DNA from: Candidatus Gastranaerophilales bacterium
Lineage (GTDB): Bacteria > Cyanobacteriota > Vampirovibrionia > Gastranaerophilales > Gastranaerophilaceae
Assembly: GCA_944325635.1 (NCBI GenBank)
Contig: CALVBD010000001.1
Span: 744,001 to 808,000, forward strand
Length of the DNA stretch: 64,000 bases
Direction: 5' to 3'
Shown here one piece after another: positions 20,139 to 29,071 of this stretch (positions are counted from its first letter, which is position 1; the number at the start of each line of letters is the position of its first letter). The notes under the pieces are model-generated. The model searched no databases, was not told the DNA's origin, and saw only the letters and a program-made list of their open reading frames with translations. The position numbers and the translations under genes are program-made.

Positions 20139-20957
20139 ATAAAATATGTTATCGGAAGAAACAAGTTCTCCAACTTCTTCATTACGTTCACTTTTTCTTT
20201 TTTATTGCGATGAAAAAAGAAAAAGTGAACCGAAAAAGAAAAAACCGCTATATTACAGCGCTGCGCAGCAGCGCACGGCCGAATGGATGTAGTTGTAAAA
20301 ACTTCTGTCATTCTGAATTTATTTCAGGAGCTCAACAGAGATTATGCCCTAGGGGACAGGGTTACAAGGCTCGTACCTCGCCGGTTCCCTTTGTCAAACA
20401 AGTTCAGCATGACATGGCGGACAGAAGTTTTTACAACCTTTAAGCCTCCCTATCGCACTTCGTGCACGTTCGGCAACCGGACTATAAAATCCCCCCTGCC
20501 CCCTTTTAACAAAGGGGGTAAAATCAAAGACCTCCCTTGTAAGGGAGGTGGCGCAAAGCGCCGGAGGGTTTTCAGGCGAGCGTGCGGCTTTGCCGCGATA
20601 GCGAGCATATAAGGTTGAAGGCTCTGCCTTCAACTACTTCCATTTTATTTCGCGGCGCGTAGCGACGCTGGAATTTTTTGCCGATTTTTCTTTTCTTTGG
20701 TTCGTTTCTTTTCTTTTTCCGGCTAAAAAAGAAAAGAAATGAACATACCTGAAAGAATATAAAATTACCCCTCACCCGAATTTCTATGCTCACTAATGTT
20801 CGCTAAGAAATTCCTCCCTCAGCACAAGACATACAGTGTCACTCGCTTCGCACAGCTCAGCTGTTTCCTTTGTATCCCTCAAGGGGAGAGGGGATATGAT
20901 TTACCCCCCTTGTAAAGGGGGGATGGGGGGATTGTTTCTTCTGATAACATATTTTAT
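20139..20957. repeat. Palindromic mosaic element E2 with nested inverted repeats
   Basis: This 819-base gene-free stretch is enclosed by a 26-base inverted repeat (20139-20164 with 20932-20957, one mismatch). Inside lie a GTTCACTTTTTC/GAAAAAGTGAAC hairpin, a CAGCGCTGCG/CGCAGCAGCGC hairpin, an 18-base perfect inverted repeat (20292-20309 with 20420-20437) around a TCATTCTGAA-type palindrome, a CCCCTTT/AAAGGGG hairpin, one copy of the GC-rich short repeat (about 20540-20572), GGTTGAAGGC..GCCTTCAAC, and a final GTTCGTTTCTTTTC/GAAAAGAAATGAAC palindrome. The order of shared modules follows E3. Open frames inside are repeat-derived and lack ribosome sites. It lies between ahcY and the rpsB promoter. 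Confidence 0.82.
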
Positions 20958-20984
20958 GGAGATTTACAAAAATCAATATTAGAT

Positions 20985-21012
20985 TTGCAATGCGGCATGT
21001 TTATTGTAATAT
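20985..21012 (+). promoter_or_regulatory. Promoter of rpsB-tsf
   Basis: TTGCAA (20985-20990) and TAATAT (21007-21012) with a 16-base spacer. The ~130-base untranslated leader that follows could hold the S2 autoregulatory site, but I cannot identify it. Confidence 0.55.
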
Positions 21013-21141
21013 ATTATTGGCCGATTATGTTTGATAGGTTTAGCCCTAGTCTGAATGACGTCAAAACGGATTTCCGCTTTTTCGACATTTATGATGAAAC
21101 TCTTCAGCCCGTAGTACTCAATTAACATAAGGAGAAAAACG

Positions 21142-21930
21142 ATGCCGGTAGCATCTATGATTGAACTTTTAGAAGCAGGTGTTCACTTCGGACACCAGAC
21201 TCAAAGATGGAACCCTAAAATGAAACCGTATATTTACGGTGCAAGAAACGGAATTTACGTTCTTGATTTACGTAAAACCTCCGACCTTTTGGATGAAGCT
21301 TATGCTGTTGTAAGAGAATTCGCAGCTCGTAACAAAAACATCCTTTTTGTCGGCACTAAAAAACAAGCCGCTGAAGTTATCGCAGAAGAAGCTAAAAGAT
21401 CAGGCGCTTATTACATCAACAGAAGATGGTTAGGCGGTATGCTTACTAACTTTGAAACTATCAGAGGTCGTGTTAATAAATTAAAAGAATTGGAAGAATT
21501 CATCGCTTCAGGTCACGCTGAAAAATTACCTAAAAAAGAAATCGCTCAGTTGAACAGACAATTAGGTAAATTAAGCAAAACTTTAGGCGGTATTAAAGAT
21601 ATGAGAGGATTGCCTGACTTAATCTTTATTATTGATCAGGGTAAAGAATTAATCGCTATTCAGGAAGCTAACAAACTCGGAATTCCGGTTATCTGCCTTG
21701 CTGATACAAATGCTAACCCTGACGGTATTAATTACATTATCCCTGGTAACGATGATGCTATCCGTTCTATCAAATTAATTACTTCAAAACTTGCTGATGC
21801 TGTTCTTGAAGGTAAACAGCTTAAGGAAAACAACGCTAACCAGAAAGCTAAAATTGAAGAAATTAAAGCTGAAGATGCCGGCGTTGTAGAAGAAAAAGTT
21901 GAAGAACAAACTGAAACAGTTGCAGAATAA
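21142..21930 (+). CDS. rpsB: 30S ribosomal protein S2
   Basis: S2 sits on the back of the 30S subunit. The start [26 protein letters not shown] is the S2 signature, with the second signature [12 protein letters not shown] about residue 157 and [29 protein letters not shown] about residue 180. After residue ~228 there is an acidic, low-complexity tail ([20 protein letters not shown]) common in larger S2 proteins. AAGGAG precedes the start, and tsf follows as usual. Confidence 0.98.
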   Translation: MPVASMIELLEAGVHFGHQTQRWNPKMKPYIYGARNGIYVLDLRKTSDLLDEAYAVVREFAARNKNILFVGTKKQAAEVIAEEAKRSGAYYINRRWLGGMLTNFETIRGRVNKLKELEEFIASGHAEKLPKKEIAQLNRQLGKLSKTLGGIKDMRGLPDLIFIIDQGKELIAIQEANKLGIPVICLADTNANPDGINYIIPGNDDAIRSIKLITSKLADAVLEGKQLKENNANQKAKIEEIKAEDAGVVEEKVEEQTETVAE

Positions 21931-21937
21931 TTTACGC

Positions 21938-21982
21938 GAAGAGTGAAGACGCTGAGAAAAACTTCACGCCCCTTCACTCTTC
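21938..21982 (+). other. Hairpin in the rpsB-tsf spacer
   Basis: GAAGAGTGAAG (21938-21948) pairs perfectly with CTTCACTCTTC (21972-21982) around a 23-base loop. No U-run follows, so it is not a simple terminator. It may be a processing or stability element that sets the S2:EF-Ts ratio; this is inference. Confidence 0.45.
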
Positions 21983-22006
21983 ACTTATAAAAAGGAGAGA
22001 AATATA

Positions 22007-22870
22007 ATGAATATTACAGCTCAAATGGTTAAAGAACTCCGCGACAAAACCGGTGCAGGTATGATGGATGCTAAAAAAGCACTCGTTGAAACTGACGGCG
22101 ATATGGAAAAAGCTATGGAAGTTCTCCGCCAAAAAGGTATGGCTTCAGCTGATAAAAAAATGGGCAGAATTGCAGCAGAAGGCCTTATTGCGTCATGCGT
22201 AAAAGATGCTTGCGGTGCTATGGTTGAAGTTAACTGTGAAACAGATTTCGTAGCTAAAAACGAAGAATTCAAAGAATTGACAGCAGGTCTTGCAGAATTT
22301 GTTGCAGAATCTAACCCTGCTGATGTTGATGCACTTCTTGCTTCAACTTGCCCTAAATGCGGTAAAGATATCTCTGAAGTTATCAAAGAAAAAATCGCTT
22401 CTATCGGCGAAAAAATTACTTTCAGAAGATTTGTACGTTATGAAGGCAATACCGCTTCTTACATTCACAACGGTAAAATCGGTGTTTTAATCCAAACAGA
22501 TAAAAAAGATGAAGAATTAATGAATGATATTTGCTTACACATCGCATCTTCAGCTCCTGAATTCATTTCAAGAGCAGAAATTCCTCAGTCTGTTATTGAT
22601 CACGAAACAGAAATTGAAATGGGTAAAGAAGATCTTCAAAAGAAACCTGAAAATATCAGAGCAAAAATTGTTGAAGGCCGTGTAAACAAACTTATGGCTT
22701 CAAGAGTTCTTCTTGAACAACCGTTCATCAAAAACCCTGATGTTACAGTTGGCCAGTTAATTGAAGGAAAACTGACAGTTGAAAAATTCACCAGATATAT
22801 GCTTGGTGAAGGGCTTGAAAAACGTCAAGACAACTTCGCTGAAGAAGTTATGAGCCAAGTTAAAGGCTAA
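22007..22870 (+). CDS. tsf: Elongation factor Ts
   Basis: EF-Ts exchanges GDP for GTP on EF-Tu. The N-terminal UBA-like domain (MVKELRDKTGAGMMDAKKAL) and the EF-Tu contact segment EVNCETDFVAKNEEF (about residues 75-90) are clear. The 287-residue length is normal for the two-subdomain form. Between them is LLASTCPKCGKDI (about residue 110) with an uncommon CxxC pair. An AAAGGAGAG ribosome site and a strong terminator frame the gene. Confidence 0.98.
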   Translation: MNITAQMVKELRDKTGAGMMDAKKALVETDGDMEKAMEVLRQKGMASADKKMGRIAAEGLIASCVKDACGAMVEVNCETDFVAKNEEFKELTAGLAEFVAESNPADVDALLASTCPKCGKDISEVIKEKIASIGEKITFRRFVRYEGNTASYIHNGKIGVLIQTDKKDEELMNDICLHIASSAPEFISRAEIPQSVIDHETEIEMGKEDLQKKPENIRAKIVEGRVNKLMASRVLLEQPFIKNPDVTVGQLIEGKLTVEKFTRYMLGEGLEKRQDNFAEEVMSQVKG

Positions 22871-22893
22871 TGACTAATCTTCCGATTTAATAA

Positions 22894-22927
22894 TAAAAAA
22901 GACCCGTTACATTGCGGGTCTTTTTTA
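22894..22927 (+). terminator. Terminator of the rpsB-tsf operon
   Basis: AAAAAAGACCCG pairs with CGGGTCTTTTTT around loop TTACATTG; it can act on both strands. Confidence 0.92.
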
Positions 22928-22938
22928 TACAGTGACGC

Positions 22939-22966
22939 TTGCAAATATTTTTAAATCTGTTATCAT
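22939..22966 (+). promoter_or_regulatory. Promoter of the 48-residue protein gene
   Basis: TTGCAA (22939-22944), 16-base spacer, TATCAT (22961-22966), about 20 bases before the ATG. Confidence 0.5.
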
Positions 22967-22986
22967 ATATTCAAAAGGAGTAATAT

Positions 22987-23133
22987 ATGGAAAATATTGA
23001 AATTAAATCAATTGAAACCTTCACGGAAAATGAAACTCCGAAAACGAAAATGATTATTAACGATAACAATACTGAAAAAGAAATAATCCTTGAAGGTAAC
23101 GGCAAGTTAAAAATTGCAGCGGTAGAAGCTTAA
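22987..23133 (+). CDS. Small acidic protein, 48 residues
   Basis: The reading frame MENIEIKSIETFTENETPKT... ends KIAAVEA. It has an AAAAGGAG ribosome site at the right distance and a promoter-like pair just upstream, so it is probably expressed on its own. Alternating charged and hydrophobic residues suggest a small beta structure. There is no known motif. It is convergent with the exported protein at 23146. Confidence 0.6.
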   Translation: MENIEIKSIETFTENETPKTKMIINDNNTEKEIILEGNGKLKIAAVEA

Positions 23134-23145
23134 AAAACAGATGAA

Positions 23146-23757
23146 TTAATAAAGCTCATCTTCGTCATCATCGTCATTACGACCCGTTTTGAAGGTAAAT
23201 GAAAATAGATCACCTTCTTTAATTTCAAGTTCCTGACCGTTTTCAACATAAGAAAGCGGAGAATTTTTATAAACAGAAACTACACTTGATTTAGCACGAT
23301 TACCTTCTTCATTTTTAACAGCGCCTTCAACAGCATGATAGCCAATGCTCAAACCGTGCAAAAAATAATTTCCTACAGTAAGGGCTGTATTTTTTGCTAG
23401 TTCACCTTTATCAAGTTCAAATTTAGGAGAATATTTACCTATAAATTCTTCATTTATAGAATGTACTCTCCCCATAGAATCAGTATAACTAATCGGAACA
23501 ATTCTAAATGACGCATTTCGTTTCAAGCGTTTTGGAGGAATTACTTCGTTAATTCTAGCCTCGACAACATCACCGCCCCAGATTTTTACTTCAGGACTAA
23601 GCTCTATTGAATTCAGAGCCTTAAATGTTATTGTATTTACCGGGGAAAAAGTTGAAAAATTGCTCATAGCTTGAACATGTAATCTTTCAGCACAAACTGG
23701 TAGGGCAAAAATCCACACTGCCACCACTAACCAAACCTTAGAAATAGAAATTTTCAT
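23146..23757 (-). CDS. Exported protein, paralogue of the upstream gene
   Basis: The 203-residue product starts with a signal peptide (MKISISKVWLVVAVWIFALPVCA). The mature part begins ERLHVQAMSNFSTFSPVNTITFKALN, closely patterned on the start of its neighbour (KTVPVEAMTSFSATNPPDTMIVKVKS). It ends in an acidic tail (NDDDDEDELY). The two genes are 13 bases apart with a ribosome site between them. The family is unknown; a periplasmic beta-sandwich is plausible. Confidence 0.75.
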   Translation of the reverse strand: MKISISKVWLVVAVWIFALPVCAERLHVQAMSNFSTFSPVNTITFKALNSIELSPEVKIWGGDVVEARINEVIPPKRLKRNASFRIVPISYTDSMGRVHSINEEFIGKYSPKFELDKGELAKNTALTVGNYFLHGLSIGYHAVEGAVKNEEGNRAKSSVVSVYKNSPLSYVENGQELEIKEGDLFSFTFKTGRNDDDDEDELY

Positions 23758-23770
23758 AATTACCTTTTTA

Positions 23771-24388
23771 TTATCTTAAGAATTCACGCTGCTGCAAAAT
23801 ACTTCTCAAAGGCATAGCAGGGTTATATCTGTTTGTAGCATCCATTGTTGGCAGATCAGTAATAGGAATACCAGGCAAATCAGCGCTGAAAGGTCTCTGT
23901 GACTCTTCTGTTGCAGGAACAAACACATCAATCAGCACATCTGAAGGCGTGCCTGAAAGAGACTGGTTAACCTGACTGTTATCTGCTTTTTTAATATCTT
24001 TAAAATTCAGAACAAACAATTGACCTTTATTTATAGTCAAAGGAGCTTTAGCAGGAACTACCTGACCGTTATTCAAAAGGCCTGCGAAAGAACCGTAAGT
24101 TTGCGGCTGGAATTGAGCTTCTTCATTATGAATATTTACGTAAGTGTAAGGAATAAAAGCAAATGCGCCATTTTTTTGCATTGCAATTTTACCTCTTACC
24201 AAAAAGTTTTCAAACATAACGAGGTCTTCCGTAACCTGAATGTTACTTTTAACTTTAACAATCATTGTATCAGGAGGATTAGTTGCTGAAAAAGAAGTCA
24301 TAGCTTCGACAGGGACAGTTTTTGCAAGAACAGATTGTCCAAATGCCATCATTAACGCGATTATTAAACCTGATAATATTTTTTTCAT
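23771..24388 (-). CDS. Exported protein, first of two tandem paralogues
   Basis: The ATG at 24388 is chosen because CAGGAG lies just upstream and it yields a clean signal peptide (MKKILSGLIIALMMAFGQSVLA). The 205-residue protein has the V-x-AMTSFS-x-x-x-P opening shared with the next gene, a middle strand-rich region (VRGKIAMQKNGAFAFIPYTYVNI) and a Pro-rich C-terminus with DLPGIPITDLP. No catalytic motif was seen. Probably periplasmic or surface-associated. Confidence 0.75.
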   Translation of the reverse strand: MKKILSGLIIALMMAFGQSVLAKTVPVEAMTSFSATNPPDTMIVKVKSNIQVTEDLVMFENFLVRGKIAMQKNGAFAFIPYTYVNIHNEEAQFQPQTYGSFAGLLNNGQVVPAKAPLTINKGQLFVLNFKDIKKADNSQVNQSLSGTPSDVLIDVFVPATEESQRPFSADLPGIPITDLPTMDATNRYNPAMPLRSILQQREFLR

Positions 24389-24459
24389 ACAAAATCTCCT
24401 GATGATATCATTATACAATAATAATAACATATCTTTCAAAAGGCGTCAATATATACAAA

Positions 24460-27282
24460 TTATAGAACACCTTTAAGATACTGGCCTGTTACGGATTTTT
24501 TATTTTTTGCTATTTCTTTAGGAGCCCCTGTTGCAACAACTTGTCCGCCTGCATTACCGCCTTCAGGCCCTAAGTCTATTATATAGTCAGCGACTTTTAT
24601 CAAATCAAGGTTATGTTCAATTATTAAAATTGTATTTCCTTGATCTGCAAGCTGTTGAATTATTTTAATCAATTTATCAAGATCATACCAATGGAGCCCG
24701 ACCGAAGGTTCATCCAACAGATAAAGCGTTTTCCCTGTAGCACGTTTTGTAAGTTCCGAGGCTAGTTTAATTCTCTGGGCTTCTCCGCCTGAAAGGGTTG
24801 TGGCACTTTGCCCGAGTTTAATATAATCAAGCCCTACATCATACAGGGTTTGAAGTTTATTTCTGATAGACGGAACATTTTCAAAAAACTCAAGCGCTTC
24901 TTTCACGCTCATATCAAGGACTTCCGAAATATTTTTTCCTTTATATTTAACTTCAAGAGTTTCTCTGTTATAGCGTTTGCCTTTACATACAGGACATTTC
25001 ACATATACATCCGAAAGAAAGTTCATTTCGATTTTGTTAACACCGTCGCCTTTGCAGGCTTCGCATCGTCCGCCTTTTACGTTAAAGCTGAAACGCCCGG
25101 GTTTGTAGCCGCGAACTTTTGCCTCATTTGTTTTGGAATACAAATCTCTTATATGTGTAAATACATCCGTATATGTTGCAGGGTTTGAACGCGGGGTTCT
25201 GCCTATCGGGGATTGGTCGATATCAATAACTTTATCAATATTTTCAAAGCCGGTAATTTCTTCAACTCCCTGCGGTTTTGGCTTGCTGCCGCGGACTTTA
25301 TGGATTGCGTATTCATAAATCAAACTCTGCATCAGGGTTGATTTTCCTGAACCCGAAACCCCTGTCAGGACAACAATTTTCCCGAGCGGAATATCTACAT
25401 CAATATGTTTCAGGTTATTCAGATAAGCATTTTTTACGTGAAGAAAATTGCCGTTGCCTTCGCGGACAGTTTCAGGGACAGGGATATATTTTGCCCCGCT
25501 CAAATACTGTCCTGTGAGGGATTCTTTACAATTGATAATATCTTGAAGCGAGCCTTGAGCAACTATTTTTCCGCCGTTAACGCCGGCTTTCGGCCCGATA
25601 TCAACGATATAATCCGCATTACGCATTGTATCTTCATCGTGTTCCACTACTATTAGAGTATTTCCGAGGTTACGAAGCTTTATAAGGGTTTTAATAAGTC
25701 TGTCGTTATCTCGCTGGTGGAGACCGATTGATGGTTCATCAAGTACATATAAAACCCCTGACAGGCCGCTTCCTATCTGGGTTGCAAGCCTGATTCTCTG
25801 AGCCTCCCCGCCTGAGAGAGTTCCTGCACGGCGGGCAAGGTTAAGATAAGAAAGCCCGACATCACACATAAATCTCAAACGCGCACGAATTTCATCAAGA
25901 ATTTGCTTTGCTATATGAAGCTGGTATTCATTGAGTTCAAGATACAAATCGTTTATAAAATCCGTTGCTTCATCAATAGGCATCAGAGTAAACTCATAAA
26001 TATTTTTCCCCTTAATTCTGACCGCAAGCGGGAAAGGTTTTAATCTTGCTCCGCCGCACTTAGGACAAGGGGTTGTCACCATATATTTTTCGATTTCATC
26101 ACGCCAGTATTCGCCTGATGAATCATTGTAACGCTTTTCAAGGAAAGGAATTACACCAAGGTATCTGTGGTATTTTGTTTCGTACCTGTGGGTGCCGAAT
26201 TTTTGAACTCTGAAAGGCAGGATATCTTCTCCCCCATAAAGGATTATGCTCTGATGTTCGTCAGACAAATCCTCAAAAGGCTTATCCATGTCAATACCGT
26301 AATGGTCACAAACAGATTTAAGGACATCTTCGTAGTACGATGTTGAAGTCTTTGACCACGGATAAATTGCTCCATCATTCAGGGATTTTTTTCTATCAGG
26401 AACAATTAAATCAGGGTCTATCACAAAATCCGCACCCAATCCGCCGCAGCGCTCGCAGGCTCCATACGGCGCGTTAAATGAGAAAATCCTAGGTGCTAAT
26501 TCTTCAAAACTTAGATTACAATGAGGACAGGAAAGTTTTTCGCTATAAATAATTTCCTTATCTCCGACAACATCAACGATTACTATTCCATCTGCCTTTT
26601 TCAAAGCAATCTGGACACTGTCAGCAATACGTGATTGTGCACTTTCTTTTACGACAATTCTATCAACAACCACAAAAATATTATGCTTTTTAGTCTTATT
26701 TAGCTTAATTTCATCTTCGTCAAGATTATAAATTTCATCGTCAACCTTAACTCTGACAAATCCTTCCTGACGGAGTTCTTCAAAAGTTGACTGGAATTCA
26801 CCCTTCTTGCCGCGCGCAATCGGGGCTAAAATCTGAATTTTTGTGCCTTCCCCGAGTTTAAGGATGCTGTTTACAATTTCGTCAATTGTCTGCGGTTTAA
26901 TCTCCGCACCGCACTCGGGACAAAAAGGGGTTCCGACTCGTGCGTATAAAAGCCTCAGGTAATCATAAATTTCAGTAACTGTTCCAACAGTTGAACGCGG
27001 GTTATTACTGGTTGATTTCTGGTCAATTGAAATTGATGGAGAAAGACCGTCTATATATTCAACATCTGGCTTATCCATCTGCCCCAGAAACTGTCTTGCA
27101 TAAGCAGAAAGACTTTCAATATACCGTCTCTGGCCCTCCGCAAAAATTGTATCAAAAGCAAGCGAGCTTTTACCGGAGCCTGAAACACCTGTAAAAACAA
27201 TCAGTTCGTTTTTAGGAATTTCCAGCGATACGTCTTTTAAGTTATGTTCCTTAGCACCCTTAATCGTAATCTTATCTAACAT
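24460..27282 (-). CDS. uvrA: Excinuclease ABC subunit A
   Basis: UvrA is the damage-recognition ATPase of nucleotide excision repair. The 940-residue protein shows both ABC halves: Walker [24 protein letters not shown] (about residue 31) and [15 protein letters not shown] (about 637), signature [12 protein letters not shown] and [12 protein letters not shown], and Walker [16 protein letters not shown] and [15 protein letters not shown]. Zinc modules are CPHCNLSF...CERCGGLG and CEACKGDG...CPVCKGKRY. UvrB and UvrC are not in the window. Confidence 0.98.
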   Translation of the reverse strand: MLDKITIKGAKEHNLKDVSLEIPKNELIVFTGVSGSGKSSLAFDTIFAEGQRRYIESLSAYARQFLGQMDKPDVEYIDGLSPSISIDQKSTSNNPRSTVGTVTEIYDYLRLLYARVGTPFCPECGAEIKPQTIDEIVNSILKLGEGTKIQILAPIARGKKGEFQSTFEELRQEGFVRVKVDDEIYNLDEDEIKLNKTKKHNIFVVVDRIVVKESAQSRIADSVQIALKKADGIVIVDVVGDKEIIYSEKLSCPHCNLSFEELAPRIFSFNAPYGACERCGGLGADFVIDPDLIVPDRKKSLNDGAIYPWSKTSTSYYEDVLKSVCDHYGIDMDKPFEDLSDEHQSIILYGGEDILPFRVQKFGTHRYETKYHRYLGVIPFLEKRYNDSSGEYWRDEIEKYMVTTPCPKCGGARLKPFPLAVRIKGKNIYEFTLMPIDEATDFINDLYLELNEYQLHIAKQILDEIRARLRFMCDVGLSYLNLARRAGTLSGGEAQRIRLATQIGSGLSGVLYVLDEPSIGLHQRDNDRLIKTLIKLRNLGNTLIVVEHDEDTMRNADYIVDIGPKAGVNGGKIVAQGSLQDIINCKESLTGQYLSGAKYIPVPETVREGNGNFLHVKNAYLNNLKHIDVDIPLGKIVVLTGVSGSGKSTLMQSLIYEYAIHKVRGSKPKPQGVEEITGFENIDKVIDIDQSPIGRTPRSNPATYTDVFTHIRDLYSKTNEAKVRGYKPGRFSFNVKGGRCEACKGDGVNKIEMNFLSDVYVKCPVCKGKRYNRETLEVKYKGKNISEVLDMSVKEALEFFENVPSIRNKLQTLYDVGLDYIKLGQSATTLSGGEAQRIKLASELTKRATGKTLYLLDEPSVGLHWYDLDKLIKIIQQLADQGNTILIIEHNLDLIKVADYIIDLGPEGGNAGGQVVATGAPKEIAKNKKSVTGQYLKGVL

Positions 27283-27348
27283 ACTTTAATTATTACACGT
27301 AAAAAAAATATTTCCACTTTATTAGAAACCGCGTCATTTGTAAAATGC

Positions 27349-27844
27349 TAAGGGAATAGAATAATGCGCAAAAGGCACTAGTCTATTTTTATATATGGGG
27401 CTTATGCAGCCCCAAACCCTGCACTGACATTCTTTTTCTTTTTTGCGATGAAAAGAAAAAGAATGTCAGCCAAGAAAAAGAAACACGCTAAATTACAGCG
27501 CTGCTTCGCAGCGCAAGACCGAATGGATGTCGTTAAATGCTAGCGCATTTAACCTTTCAGCCTCACTATTGCACTTCGTGCACGTTCGGCAACCGGTCGC
27601 AGACCGGTCTGGTGTGCGTGTGCTTCAGCACGATAGCACACCTTTTGAGGTTGAAGGCTCTGCCTTCAACTACTTCCATTTGATTTTGCGGCGCGAAGCG
27701 ACGCTGTAAACGATTGCGTTTTTCTCTTTCTTTGGTTCATTTCTTTCTCTTTTAATCGCAATAAAAGAGAAAGAAATGAACATATAAAATAAAATTAATA
27801 AAGGGAGCAGGCTAAGGCCTTTTGCGCATTATTCTATTCCCTTA
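27349..27844. repeat. Palindromic mosaic element E3, closed by a perfect 28-base inverted repeat
   Basis: A 496-base gene-free stretch whose ends 27349-27376 and 27817-27844 are perfect inverted repeats. In order it holds GGGGCTT..GCAGCCCC, GACATTCTTTTTC/GAAAAAGAATGTC around TTGCGATG, CAGCGCTGC/GCAGCGC, GTTAAATGC/GCATTTAAC, GCACTTCGTGCACG, CCGGTCGCAGACCGG, GTGTGC/GCACAC, GTTGAAGGC/GCCTTCAAC, GCGGCGCGAAGCGACGCTG and a long GTTCATTTCTTTC/GAAAGAAATGAAC palindrome. No coding frame or transposase is present and no target duplication is evident. It lies between uvrA and an unknown membrane gene. Confidence 0.87.
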
Positions 27845-27864
27845 TGTTGAAATAAGCGCTTCAC

Positions 27865-28500
27865 TTATTCCTCAGCGTTTTTGCTTTCATGCTTTGTTGG
27901 AAGCGATGCAATCAGATTCCCGATAACAGGGCCTGCGATATTTCCTGCAAAAATTGAAGCCGCCAAAACAGAAAGAACTCCCGCTCCGTTTTTGTATTCC
28001 TGAAAAACTTCAAGGGCTTTTTTCGCAGCTTCTGCAGTCTGAGGCTTTAAGCTGTCCTTTGTGTTTTTAAAAATCTCTGTATATTTTATATTTTCAAGAT
28101 TATAAGAAATTCCTTTTTTCATTTCCTCTTTTGTAAAAATATTCTTCCAAGCTTTTGGATCTGCTATGCTGTTTTCTTTATTCAAAGAAGCAATATATGA
28201 CGCGGCTGTAGCAGTTAAAACCTTTCCTCTTTCAACAATTCTGTTCACTGCAACCCTTGTTGTTTCACAAATACCGTAAAAAAGTGCAATACACGTGCCT
28301 GAAGTTATAATTTCCTGATTTACTAAAAATTTCTTCGTATGTCCTTGTATATCCTTATCAGCAAGAAGCATTCCAACCTGCGCCGACGCCCCGATTACAG
28401 TAACTCCGGTTCCGACATGCACCAGAAGCTTTCCGCTGTCTTTAGCGTAATTTTTAAAAATATAGTTAGAAAATCTATTCATTGGAGTCGGTTTTAGCAT
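27865..28500 (-). CDS. Membrane-associated protein of unknown function
   Basis: The 211-residue product has Gly/Ala-rich hydrophobic stretches (LLVHVGTGVTVIGASAQVGMLL; GVLSVLAASIFAGNIAGPVIGNLIASL) that could be membrane segments or hairpins, and a charged end. The start overlaps the upstream gene by 26 bases and carries its own AAGGAG site, so the two are coupled. No family was recognised; the style matches other lineage-type proteins at 28475, 30249, 50850 and 52791. Confidence 0.65.
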   Translation of the reverse strand: MLKPTPMNRFSNYIFKNYAKDSGKLLVHVGTGVTVIGASAQVGMLLADKDIQGHTKKFLVNQEIITSGTCIALFYGICETTRVAVNRIVERGKVLTATAASYIASLNKENSIADPKAWKNIFTKEEMKKGISYNLENIKYTEIFKNTKDSLKPQTAEAAKKALEVFQEYKNGAGVLSVLAASIFAGNIAGPVIGNLIASLPTKHESKNAEE

Positions 28501-29026
28501 TTTTCTCCTTTTTTAAACGTTCTTTCCGGTAGAAATAATCTGTCAAAAATTTTGTGGCAGGCAGTTCAACCGTAGTTTTTACAAACACGGCAAGACCGGT
28601 TGCAACTAACGCTCCCATTGCCATTTGATAAGATTTGAAATCTTTAAAAAACTCTTTTCTCGGACGCGGCACAAAATCTTCTTTTAAATTCGGCGTAAAA
28701 ATATCAAGTTTCGACTTAGGCTTAATCTCCATGACAAAATCGTCGTCAGTGTTTACTTTATTAATCGCATAATTTGAAAGTTTTGCAACAGCGAATATTG
28801 AAAAAACTCTTGTCAAAAAATCAGAAATATTACCTGTAATACTTTTTCCGATAGATCTTGCAACAGCCATATCTCTGGTATCTTCGTCAAGCTGTTTGTT
28901 CTTCCTGTTTATATATGGCTGAAACACAAGAGAGGATACACCCATTATTATTGACTGCTGAGGTGCATTAAGTTTCTTGCCCGAGTAATTTATAAACTTC
29001 TCTATATTTTTGTCTCTTATTATCAT
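28475..29026 (-). CDS. Membrane-associated protein of unknown function, first of a coupled pair
   Basis: The 183-residue protein begins with a basic helix (MIIRDKNIEKFINYSGKKL) and has two moderately hydrophobic segments (LTRVFSIFAVAKLSNYAI about residue 67; MGALVATGLAVFVKTTVEL about residue 136) and a Lys-rich tail. No motif is known. Overlap with the next gene suggests the products work together, perhaps as a membrane complex. Confidence 0.65.
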   Translation of the reverse strand: MIIRDKNIEKFINYSGKKLNAPQQSIIMGVSSLVFQPYINRKNKQLDEDTRDMAVARSIGKSITGNISDFLTRVFSIFAVAKLSNYAINKVNTDDDFVMEIKPKSKLDIFTPNLKEDFVPRPRKEFFKDFKSYQMAMGALVATGLAVFVKTTVELPATKFLTDYFYRKERLKKEKNAKTDSNE

Positions 29027-29071
29027 GGGGAAAAGTTCCGTTTATTAAAAAACTCTGCAAATTTTTTTTTG

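Noticed and set aside
20117-20793. Several open frames of 70-110 codons within E2
   Set aside because: They are translations of palindromic repeats, occur on both strands and carry no ribosome sites; similar frames in E1 (11027-11329) were dropped for the same reason.
27349-27844. Insertion sequence or MITE with transposase
   Set aside because: Perfect terminal inverted repeats exist, but no transposase frame and no clear target duplication was found, so it is listed only as a repeat element.
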